Origin: a virus
Virus record (IMG/VR): IMGVR_UViG_3300037227_000009
Span: 1-32,147 of that record
Length of the DNA: 32,147 nt
Direction: 5' to 3' (one strand)
A program made the position numbers and the translations under genes. Below are positions 25,334-31,571 of the stretch, one piece after another. The stretch's first letter is position 1. Each line of letters opens with the position of its first letter. The notes below the pieces were generated by a model that was not told the origin of the DNA, did no database searches, and worked only from the letters and a program-made list of their open reading frames with translations.

Positions 25334-27781
25334 ATGACCACAAGCGTAGCTCCAATTGTTTTTAATGCATCATCAGAAGTACTCCTTCTGCCGTATCCTC
25401 CATCTGTCGATGTTACTTTCTCAATAAATAGTGGAATAGTTACTTCGGTGGACACTGGCGTTCCTGTTGGGTCTTACTCAGCAGATGGAACTCAGGTCGA
25501 TAATACATATACCCCGTATCCTGTGGGTACAGTACTTCTCAATGATGGTGATGGTCATCCTAAACTGTCTGGCGATAATGTTAGTCCAAATCCAACCATC
25601 ACGATAAATGCAACACAAACCTGGGCTGTTTCTGAAGTAGAGTTGCGACGTGAATCTTTGTTGTTCAACAAACCTGCAATATTCGGACGGTTCCACATCC
25701 CAGTCAACTGGACACCAGTCAACAAGATCAGTGAAGTTTGGGGTAAGATCCAGATCATCATTGACGGTAAGGATGTCACGTATTTCCGTGCCCATCCGTC
25801 TGAGATGGGGCCATGGTCGAGCAACGAACCAAATGGCGATGCCGCAACGTCAATCCACTTTCCTCAAGTCAGTTGGTTTGAACGGCCAAATCATGGCGAG
25901 TTGGCTTGGATCGCCGGTGGCGTTGATGTCAACATTATTCTCCATCGTCAAAATGGTACCCAAAAGACCTTATTTGAAGGACTTGTGGTTGGCGTTGGAC
26001 ATGATGGACAAGGAATGGGCATCACAGTTAATGTTCTTGGCGTTTTGTATCAGGCTGATCACACTCCATACATTCAAGAGTTGTATTTTATGCATAGAGA
26101 TATTGGTACCGCGATTGCTGATATCATGGATGGGACAATTAGTCGTCACTTCCTGCCATGTAATCGTCCAGTTACCGGAATAACCACGAATATTCGTGGT
26201 ACTGGTGATGCTCGATTGACTGGGGCAGTTCAAAGTTTATTGTCTACAGCCTTCGTCGCCGATGGAACTAACCAATGGACTATCACAAATCTTCCCGGTC
26301 GTCGTCCTAGTATTCAGTTGAAGGACAAGACAACAAAACATTGGTCAATGGCTATAGGTCACCCTGGATTGAAATTGAAGTTGGACAATGATTTTCAGCA
26401 GATGATGGGAATGATATGGGGAGGCGGTGTAGACGTAGACGGAGGCTCTTGGTTTAACGCTAAGTATCCGGGCGTTCGTATTGATGATGCACCGTTGTTT
26501 CCATTGCCTGTTGGCGAGGTATTCTCAGCCGGTGATGGTCATACTGGATTTGATGCTCTTGCTGATGAGTTACGTACTCATGGGTATCGGATGGTATCTG
26601 GTGATACTTATGTGGTCAGTGATGTCGCTAGTGTACGTAACGCACAACTCAATTATGGAATCACGGTCGATGGCGTTGTTGGAGCACAAACTTGGGCCGC
26701 ATTCTTTGGTTGTGGCGGGTCTATTCCGTCTCTAGATGGCGCCCATATCGCTCCATTGGCAGCAGTTACTGAGAATGTGCAATTTCTTGAGCGTCTTGAC
26801 GGCTCGATCATAGGTCCTAACCCGCAATACAATAAGTCTAATTTGGCTATTGGACGATTTGTAGACTATGGAGCAGGTGTAAGTAAGAAAGAAGGACTAG
26901 CATTTGCCCTCGGTGAAATTCAACCAAGAACTATCTATGATCCACTATGGGTTGGTTCTGCTACGTTGGCTATGGATCCAGAAGAAGGATCACGTTGGGA
27001 AATGAAAGCGGGTCAGAATCTATTCGCCAAATTCATGTATCCACCTCTTAAATTGCTTGGTGTTGAGGACGGGTTGCTTCTGCATATTAGTCAGGCCTCG
27101 ATTACTCCTGGAGGAGAGGCTAGTCTCACGTTGAGTTATCTCGGTCATGACATGACTACTCTTGCTGCAATTATGAAACGTAACAAAGATACTCTTGACC
27201 CAGGACGTCGTGCTGGTAAAACACCGTCTCCTGCGGTAACGAAGGTTACTGTTGTGCCGTGGGATGAAGAGGCTGGTGGCGGTAAGATACCGCTTCACAA
27301 CCTACAAGGTGGTTTCTGGACTGTCGTTCGTATTCCTGCCGGACAGATAGGCACCATTGTCACGACGAGATATATGTGTTCTTCAGCGTTGACATCATAT
27401 GCACAAATCGACAATGCATTTACGTCAGAAGAACCTTTAGTCGATGCTCACGAGTTCTGCATTGCCATATTTGGTCAGCCGATAACGTCTAATTTCTTGT
27501 GGAATCTTGTTGGTGACCCATTGTCTGCTGCTAGAGTTTGGACTAAAAAGGCTACCCAATTGACGGCTGCTGGTTTGCTTCAGGCTTATGGCGCATCTGA
27601 CCAACCTGCAGGTCACTGGCCAGGCGCTGGTAGTGAGGGTGATGCATTGACTGGAAAGTTGATGGACGGATCATCTTGGGATTGGGAGTCCACATCCCCA
27701 CCATATTTGTGGGTTGCTGAGTACTGTAACCAATCTACTCGGGTTGCCGGTCAATTCCGTAATTCACCATTAGGGAGTTGA
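25334..27781 (+). CDS. Tail hub-like protein with peptidoglycan-binding segment
   Basis: The ATG follows the previous stop immediately, with GGGAG upstream. The 815-residue product is the largest tail protein after the tape measure. An N-terminal beta domain (about 1-110) is followed by hub-like sequence (FGRFHIPVNWTPVNK, VVGVGHDGQGMGITVNVLGVLYQAD). Embedded at about 408-460 is a peptidoglycan-binding-like segment (GYRMVSGDTYVVSDV, then NYGITVDGVVGAQTW). Another hub-like region follows (ERLDGSIIGPNPQYN; SYLGHDMTTL) and a C-terminal domain from about 640. It probably caps the tail tube and contacts the cell wall. No hydrolase active site is visible, so wall binding is favoured over cleavage. 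Confidence 0.7.
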   Translation: MTTSVAPIVFNASSEVLLLPYPPSVDVTFSINSGIVTSVDTGVPVGSYSADGTQVDNTYTPYPVGTVLLNDGDGHPKLSGDNVSPNPTITINATQTWAVSEVELRRESLLFNKPAIFGRFHIPVNWTPVNKISEVWGKIQIIIDGKDVTYFRAHPSEMGPWSSNEPNGDAATSIHFPQVSWFERPNHGELAWIAGGVDVNIILHRQNGTQKTLFEGLVVGVGHDGQGMGITVNVLGVLYQADHTPYIQELYFMHRDIGTAIADIMDGTISRHFLPCNRPVTGITTNIRGTGDARLTGAVQSLLSTAFVADGTNQWTITNLPGRRPSIQLKDKTTKHWSMAIGHPGLKLKLDNDFQQMMGMIWGGGVDVDGGSWFNAKYPGVRIDDAPLFPLPVGEVFSAGDGHTGFDALADELRTHGYRMVSGDTYVVSDVASVRNAQLNYGITVDGVVGAQTWAAFFGCGGSIPSLDGAHIAPLAAVTENVQFLERLDGSIIGPNPQYNKSNLAIGRFVDYGAGVSKKEGLAFALGEIQPRTIYDPLWVGSATLAMDPEEGSRWEMKAGQNLFAKFMYPPLKLLGVEDGLLLHISQASITPGGEASLTLSYLGHDMTTLAAIMKRNKDTLDPGRRAGKTPSPAVTKVTVVPWDEEAGGGKIPLHNLQGGFWTVVRIPAGQIGTIVTTRYMCSSALTSYAQIDNAFTSEEPLVDAHEFCIAIFGQPITSNFLWNLVGDPLSAARVWTKKATQLTAAGLLQAYGASDQPAGHWPGAGSEGDALTGKLMDGSSWDWESTSPPYLWVAEYCNQSTRVAGQFRNSPLGS

Positions 27782-27824
27782 TCTATGAGTATCAGAAGAC
27801 CACCAGACTCAAAGGAGTAAGGCT

Positions 27825-29354
27825 ATGCCGAACAATCTCGTTCTTACTCCGGGCGGATACCGTGACGCCGCACTGGTGCATCACGTGGCCGCGGATACGG
27901 TGATCGACACGTCTCAGGGTCGCCTCCGTCAACTGAGTCTTACGGGAGACGTGCTCGCCGATCACGGACCGTTGCGCCCTTTGAACATCTATGCACCCGA
28001 AGAGAAGATCGTACCTGCCTTCGGCAGCGGCTGGATCACCTACGCATCGTGGACGAACGACATCGGTACCCCCGTATCCCGCTTTGCAACGACCTGGACA
28101 GTACCGCCAGAACCCTTGACATCCAACGGACAGACGATCTTCCTGTTCAGCGGGATCCAGAACTCCACGATGATCTACCAACCCGTCCTTCAGTGGGGGC
28201 CGTCAGCCGCCGGTGGCGGAGCAAACTGGGCTGTCTCGAGCTGGTACGCCGCCTCGACCGGCCATTCCTTCTACACTACTCCCGTGAATGTCAACGTCGG
28301 TGATGTTCTGACCGGGGTCATGGTCATGACCGGCACCAGCGGCGCCCAGCACTCCTACAGTTGCGAATTCGACGGCATCGCGAACACAACACTGAACATC
28401 ACCAACGTTGAAGAACTGACCTGGTGCATCGAGACACTAGAGGCCTACAGCATCACGGCCGCCACGGACTACCCGAACACCTTCAGTACCCCGATGACCG
28501 GCATCAACCTCACCACTGGCACCACCCATCCGGCCATCACCTGGACTGCGACTGATGTGGTTACCGACTGCGGTCAGCACACGATCGTCGTCGACAACAG
28601 CTCTACCTCAGGCGAGGTGGATATCTGCTACAAGGTCGGTTCCGTAACGCCCACTTTTGGTGTTCGGATCTTCCGACCAATTTTCGATCATGAGGGCATG
28701 AATCAACTCCATGCTCGTGGTTGGCAGAACATTGATGGTACTGGCGGAGGGATGTCAGATCAGAATGATGATACTTATCTTGAAAATAGTGCAGGTTCAG
28801 TACAGGATGAGTGGTTTGACCCTACCAGTGACTGCGGTCGCATCACTCTTTCAGGGATGCCCGCTAGACTTAGACTGTTCGTCAGAGTATCTCTTGAAGT
28901 GTATACAGAAGATCAACCGCAGGTCTTGGGCAATTTCATCAATCTACGGATTGTTGGTTCTTCTTCCCTCGCAGTTACGGCGTACTTTGGAGATTCGTTA
29001 GGGTATGAGGGTCCCCTAACAGGGGTGCCAGCTAACTGTGATACCGGCCCTATGATCGGAGGTAACGGCATTAACCTTACCGGCTCTCTGGCAGATCTCG
29101 GCTCCGGACCTTCTCAGTTCTATCTAGACGTAGTTGGCTGGGAAAACATCAATGGTTCGGGTCTTCGAATTCATGACTGGTGGATTGAGGTTGCTGGTGG
29201 AGTACCACCACTTCGTCAGCGAGCACGCAACGATGGCGTAACTACCGATACCCGACAAGAAGTAAGACAAAAAAGCGCATCTCCATTGTTAGTTCCTGAT
29301 CTTTGGTGGGTTGGTGGTGAAGGTGGAGGGTTTTATCAGTTATTCCATGATTAA
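27825..29354 (+). CDS. Mosaic tail-tip protein with glutamic-peptidase-like domain
   Basis: AAAGGAG precedes the start. The 509-residue product has two halves of different base composition. Residues about 64-269, encoded by clearly GC-rich DNA (to about 28650), contain ATTWTVPPEP, YQPVLQWGPSAAGGGANWAVSSWY, VNVGDVLTGVMVMTG and VEELTWCIETLEAY. This recalls secreted jelly-roll proteins and the G1 (eqolisin) peptidases, with Q119/Q123 and E197/E203 in the places of the catalytic Gln and Glu. The second half (about 300-480) is AT-richer tail-like sequence (DEWFDPTSDCGRITLSG; FYLDVVGWENINGSG). The function may be binding or cleavage of a host surface layer; peptidase activity is only a hypothesis. 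Confidence 0.65.
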   Translation: MPNNLVLTPGGYRDAALVHHVAADTVIDTSQGRLRQLSLTGDVLADHGPLRPLNIYAPEEKIVPAFGSGWITYASWTNDIGTPVSRFATTWTVPPEPLTSNGQTIFLFSGIQNSTMIYQPVLQWGPSAAGGGANWAVSSWYAASTGHSFYTTPVNVNVGDVLTGVMVMTGTSGAQHSYSCEFDGIANTTLNITNVEELTWCIETLEAYSITAATDYPNTFSTPMTGINLTTGTTHPAITWTATDVVTDCGQHTIVVDNSSTSGEVDICYKVGSVTPTFGVRIFRPIFDHEGMNQLHARGWQNIDGTGGGMSDQNDDTYLENSAGSVQDEWFDPTSDCGRITLSGMPARLRLFVRVSLEVYTEDQPQVLGNFINLRIVGSSSLAVTAYFGDSLGYEGPLTGVPANCDTGPMIGGNGINLTGSLADLGSGPSQFYLDVVGWENINGSGLRIHDWWIEVAGGVPPLRQRARNDGVTTDTRQEVRQKSASPLLVPDLWWVGGEGGGFYQLFHD

Positions 29355-29371
29355 TAAACGTTAGGAAAGAG

Positions 29372-29794
29372 ATGATCGCAACTGCATTAGTAACAGACAC
29401 ATCAATATTAGCTGACCTCGACTGGACGTCGATCATACTCGGAGTAATCACATCTATAACAGCGATGTTTGCAGCATGGATGGCAAAACAGGCTGCCGCT
29501 CAGTCCCGTCAGAACAACCAACTACTCAAGACAAATAGTGGATTGACCATTGGTCAACACATTGAGAGACTCGAAGAAGGCGAAATCGTCTTACGTACTG
29601 AGTTGCAGGCCATCGCTCGAGCCAAGTTGGAGGCGGATGCTGTTCTCGCTGCTGAGAGTCTCAAAGCAATCGCTAAACTAACTGCTGCGGCTGACATTCA
29701 CATGCAGGAAACTGCCGACGCTGCTGCCGCTGCATTAACAGACGAAGCGGACAAGACTGCCACCGAACTAGAAACTACTTTGAACAAAGAGTGA
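29372..29794 (+). CDS. Membrane-anchored coiled-coil protein, possible holin partner
   Basis: AGGAAAG lies just before the ATG. The 140-residue product has one membrane segment at about 18-38 (WTSIILGVITSITAMFAAWMA), then AKQAAAQSRQNNQLLKTNSG and a long charged, alanine-rich coiled coil. This layout is typical of small proteins after the tail genes in actinophages, often grouped with holins. The lysis role is inferred from position and topology only. The next gene encodes another membrane protein and may act with it. Confidence 0.6.
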   Translation: MIATALVTDTSILADLDWTSIILGVITSITAMFAAWMAKQAAAQSRQNNQLLKTNSGLTIGQHIERLEEGEIVLRTELQAIARAKLEADAVLAAESLKAIAKLTAAADIHMQETADAAAAALTDEADKTATELETTLNKE

Positions 29795-29819
29795 CGAACA
29801 GTCAGATGGAGGCGTCAAA

Positions 29820-30131
29820 ATGGTAGTAATTAAGACGATGTTAAGCCCAAAAGCCAGTAAAGCATATGTTGCTGCGCTAGTCTCTCTACTAAGTTCCGCT
29901 AAACTTTCTGCACCAGATGGGTTTACAACAGTCGAGATCCTTACCATAGCGATTGCAACCATCGTTGCGTTCCAGGCCACCTATTGGACAACCAACTCTA
30001 AAGGTGAACCCGACGGCGATATAGATGTGATTCAGCAAGAAGACGGTAAGAAGACTTTCTCACTTAACCTTAACTCTGATCCAAACGATCTAGACAAGAA
30101 GAACCAGATTGTCTTCAAAGTTAACAAATAA
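29820..30131 (+). CDS. Holin-like membrane protein
   Basis: GATGGAGG lies seven bases before the start. The 103-residue product has a first hydrophobic region (AYVAALVSLLSSA), a second and clearer membrane segment (TTVEILTIAIATIVAFQATYW) and a polar, acidic C-terminal half (GEPDGDIDVIQQEDGKK). Two membrane segments and a charged tail in about 100 residues fit a class II holin, which would release the amidase encoded at 7303. The family resembles holin-like actinophage proteins I recall, but proof is absent. Confidence 0.6.
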   Translation: MVVIKTMLSPKASKAYVAALVSLLSSAKLSAPDGFTTVEILTIAIATIVAFQATYWTTNSKGEPDGDIDVIQQEDGKKTFSLNLNSDPNDLDKKNQIVFKVNK

Positions 30132-30145
30132 TTCATGTTGGTGGG

Positions 30146-30171
30146 CTCGCGGTTTAAACATCGCCTATAAT
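30146..30171 (+). promoter_or_regulatory. Promoter P1 of the CTCGCA-N14-TATAAT family
   Basis: CTCGCG at 30146 is followed after 14 bases by TATAAT (30166-30171) and GAGACC. It lies between the holin-like gene and the 95-residue gene at 30198. No TTGACA-like box is present at the usual place. Five further copies with identical spacing follow downstream. Confidence 0.8.
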
Positions 30172-30197
30172 GAGACCACCTATGAAAAGGAGAAAGC

Positions 30198-30485
30198 ATG
30201 TTCACTAAGAAGACCCTGCATGAACCGTCAAGACTTGAGAAAGTTATCGACGACTTGCTCAGCGAGATGAACTCGGTAATGAGTGATACCGAAGAGTATT
30301 CAAAGATGGCGGACCAACTAGTCAAGCTTTATGCCCTAAGGGATGGAGATCGCCCTAAAGGAATAAGTCCTGACACGATGGCCATCATCGCTGGAAACCT
30401 CCTCGGAATTCTGATCATCGTCGGATTCGAGCGAGCAAATGTCGTGACTTCGAAAGCCCTGAGTTTTGTGCTCAAACTTCGATGA
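30198..30485 (+). CDS. Small conserved actinophage protein
   Basis: The 95-residue product starts MFTKKTLHEPSRLEKVIDDLL and has a helical, acidic first half (VMSDTEEYSKMADQLVKLYALRDGDRP). The second half reads ISPDTMAIIAGNLLGILIIVGFERANVVTSKAL, with one membrane-like segment. I recall close relatives in many actinophage genomes near the start of the non-structural region; their function is unknown. AAAAGGAG precedes the ATG, and promoter P1 lies 27 bases upstream of it, so this is the first gene of its own transcript. A strong hairpin follows at 30517. Confidence 0.7.
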   Translation: MFTKKTLHEPSRLEKVIDDLLSEMNSVMSDTEEYSKMADQLVKLYALRDGDRPKGISPDTMAIIAGNLLGILIIVGFERANVVTSKALSFVLKLR

Positions 30486-30516
30486 AGTGCTGATCACTTG
30501 AAAGGAAGATCAAATG

Positions 30517-30557
30517 TAGAGGGCGTGTGAGAACTAAACACTCTTGCACGCCCTCTA
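30517..30557 (+). terminator. Strong hairpin terminator
   Basis: TAGAGGGCGTG (30517-30527) pairs perfectly with CACGCCCTCTA (30547-30557), an 11-bp stem with a 19-base loop, followed by TGTTTGCTCC. The T-run is short, but the stem is strong and the place, after the 30198 gene and before promoter P2, fits termination. Just upstream AAAGGA is followed by ATG TAG (30514-30519), a start-stop pair. Confidence 0.75.
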
Positions 30558-30601
30558 TGTTTGCTCCTCACTTTACAAGGGTTCTAATTTTTGCCTAACA
30601 T

Positions 30602-30627
30602 ATCGCAGGATTTACATGGTATATAAT
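30602..30627 (+). promoter_or_regulatory. Promoter P2 of the CTCGCA-N14-TATAAT family
   Basis: ATCGCA (30602) is followed after 14 bases by TATAAT (30622-30627) and GAGACC. The spacer (GGATTTACAT...) is nearly that of P3. It lies 37 bases upstream of the 47-residue ORF at 30664. Confidence 0.8.
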
Positions 30628-30663
30628 GAGACCACAACCATATTCTACACTAAGGACCCCAAA

Positions 30664-30807
30664 ATGTTTTATACACCAATCTCCTCCTTCGTCGACCACT
30701 CCGACGTCATTGTCAACAACACACGTATGACACGACGTCAGGACCCGGCCCTCGAAGAGGAAACGAATCGATACTACCTTTGGCTTCTCGACCACGAAGA
30801 ACGCTGA
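30664..30807 (+). CDS. Small protein, unknown function
   Basis: The frame is open further upstream, but promoter P2 lies inside that extension, so the first usable ATG is 30664, preceded by AAGGA about nine bases upstream. The 47-residue product (MFYTPISSFVDHSDVIVNNT) is acidic and aromatic at the end (NRYYLWLLDHEER) with no membrane segment. It has its own promoter, which suggests early expression. Small proteins in this position often alter host functions, but nothing here shows which; no family is recognised. Confidence 0.55.
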   Translation: MFYTPISSFVDHSDVIVNNTRMTRRQDPALEEETNRYYLWLLDHEER

Positions 30808-30849
30808 ATCTCAAGAACCGACAGCCCCTAGCCAGGACTTTAGGTTTGT

Positions 30850-30875
30850 CTCGCAGGATTTACATGCCTTATAAT
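30850..30875 (+). promoter_or_regulatory. Promoter P3 of the CTCGCA-N14-TATAAT family
   Basis: CTCGCA (30850) is followed after 14 bases by TATAAT (30870-30875). It directs a short stretch without a usable ORF: the only ATG (30874) overlaps the -10 box itself. Confidence 0.8.
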
Positions 30876-30881
30876 GAATAG

Positions 30882-30958
30882 AATACCCTTAGAACAGGTA
30901 AGCAATCGACAGGCCAAAACGAACCTCGACTACTGAGGTTCCACGGCTTTCTATTTTG
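30882..30958 (+). ncRNA. Candidate small RNA from P3
   Basis: Transcription from P3 should begin about seven bases after TATAAT, near 30882, and stop after the hairpin at 30921-30941 and the T-rich tract ending near 30958, giving roughly 75 nt. No start codon with a ribosome binding site lies inside. The function is unknown; the ends are inferred. Confidence 0.45.
30921..30958 (+). terminator. Hairpin with T-rich tail
   Basis: GAACCTC (30921-30927) pairs with GAGGTTC (30935-30941) around a seven-base loop. CACGG and then a T-rich tract (CTTTCTATTTTGTTT) follow. The gap before the T-run makes it a weaker terminator than that at 31241. Confidence 0.55.
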
Positions 30959-30999
30959 TTTGCCTCAATTTTCCCGCGGAGGAAGAATTCGACTAAGGT

Positions 31000-31025
31000 C
31001 TCGCATAAATATCACGGCTTATAAT
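31000..31025 (+). promoter_or_regulatory. Promoter P4 of the CTCGCA-N14-TATAAT family
   Basis: CTCGCA (31000) is followed after 14 bases by TATAAT (31020-31025) and GGAGACC. The spacer is the most divergent of the six. It lies 28 bases before the membrane protein gene at 31054. Confidence 0.8.
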
Positions 31026-31053
31026 GGAGACCCCAACGAAAGAAAGGAACGAG

Positions 31054-31239
31054 ATGAACACCACGACATCCGTCGTCCTCATCACGCTTTCCTCTTTAAG
31101 CCTAATCGCTTCTACAACCACTCTAGCCATTGTGCTAGTTGGTTCTAGGAAGATGAAGTCTGAGATGGAAGAAGTGAAGACGAAGACGAACAACACGGTC
31201 AACAACATCAAGTTCGCTCTGGATAACCTGGAGCTCTAA
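31054..31239 (+). CDS. Small membrane-anchored coiled-coil protein
   Basis: ATG 31054 follows GAAAGGAACGAG; an in-frame ATG at 31024 overlaps the P4 -10 box and cannot be used from that promoter. The 61-residue product has one membrane segment (about 6-29, SVVLITLSSLSLIASTTTLA and after), then a basic turn (GSRKMK) and a charged helix (SEMEEVKTKTNNTVNNIKF). It has its own promoter P4 and a terminator directly after the stop, so it forms a one-gene unit. No family is recognised; a membrane-located role during infection is possible. Confidence 0.65.
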   Translation: MNTTTSVVLITLSSLSLIASTTTLAIVLVGSRKMKSEMEEVKTKTNNTVNNIKFALDNLEL

Positions 31240-31240
31240 G

Positions 31241-31269
31241 CAGGAAGCCCTAACAAGGCTTCTTGTTTT
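31241..31269 (+). terminator. Rho-independent terminator
   Basis: CAGGAAGCC (31241-31249) pairs with GGCTTCTTG (31257-31265) around CTAACAA, followed by TTTT. It lies directly after the stop of the 31054 gene and just before promoter P5. Confidence 0.8.
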
Positions 31270-31271
31270 AC

Positions 31272-31297
31272 CTCGCAAGAAAATCATGCCCTATAAT
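31272..31297 (+). promoter_or_regulatory. Promoter P5 of the CTCGCA-N14-TATAAT family
   Basis: CTCGCA (31272) is followed after 14 bases (ending CATGCCC) by TATAAT (31292-31297). It begins three bases after the T-run of the preceding terminator and drives a segment without a convincing gene. Confidence 0.8.
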
Positions 31298-31303
31298 GAA
31301 AGG

Positions 31304-31391
31304 AAACTATGGTATCTTAGATAGTAATGTCGAAGACTAATCGCGTCATAGTTATAAGGCCCGAGCAACACCAGTGACCTCCTTTCTTTTT
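31304..31391 (+). ncRNA. Candidate small RNA from P5
   Basis: The expected start is near 31304 and a T-rich tract (CCTTTCTTTTT) lies at about 31380-31391, giving about 88 nt. A 16-residue ORF (31327-31377) lacks a ribosome binding site, so an RNA product is more likely. I see no clear terminator stem here, so transcription may run on into the next unit. Confidence 0.4.
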
Positions 31392-31393
31392 GC

Positions 31394-31419
31394 CTCGCAG
31401 AAAAAACATGCCCTATAAT
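31394..31419 (+). promoter_or_regulatory. Promoter P6 of the CTCGCA-N14-TATAAT family
   Basis: CTCGCA (31394) is followed after 14 bases (ending CATGCCC, as in P5) by TATAAT (31414-31419). Again no gene follows within the next 90 bases. Confidence 0.8.
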
Positions 31420-31425
31420 AGAGAG

Positions 31426-31512
31426 ATCTATTAAACCACAACGTTTAATGCCACGCTACCCGCAGATGCAGTGACATGAAATTGAACGATTGGAAATAGG
31501 TCTTTCCTTTTT
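31426..31512 (+). ncRNA. Candidate small RNA from P6
   Basis: Transcription from P6 should begin near 31426 and end at the hairpin and T-run at 31492-31512, giving about 87 nt. It holds only a tiny ORF without a ribosome binding site. The stretch 31240-31571 therefore contains a terminator, two promoters and two putative RNAs but no protein gene that I can support. Confidence 0.45.
31492..31512 (+). terminator. Short hairpin terminator
   Basis: GGAAA (31492-31496) pairs with TTTCC (31503-31507) around six bases and is followed by five T residues. The stem is short but the T-run is immediate. Confidence 0.55.
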
Positions 31513-31571
31513 CGCCAATATTAAAGAACCATCATTATCAAAACAGCAACACTAATTATAAGGAGATTGTC

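Noticed and set aside
31327-31377. 16-residue ORF in the P5 unit
   Set aside because: No ribosome binding site; treated as part of a putative RNA.
31304-31512. tRNA-like genes in the non-coding units
   Set aside because: No T-loop GGTTCRA-type consensus, no acceptor-stem pairing and no CCA end.
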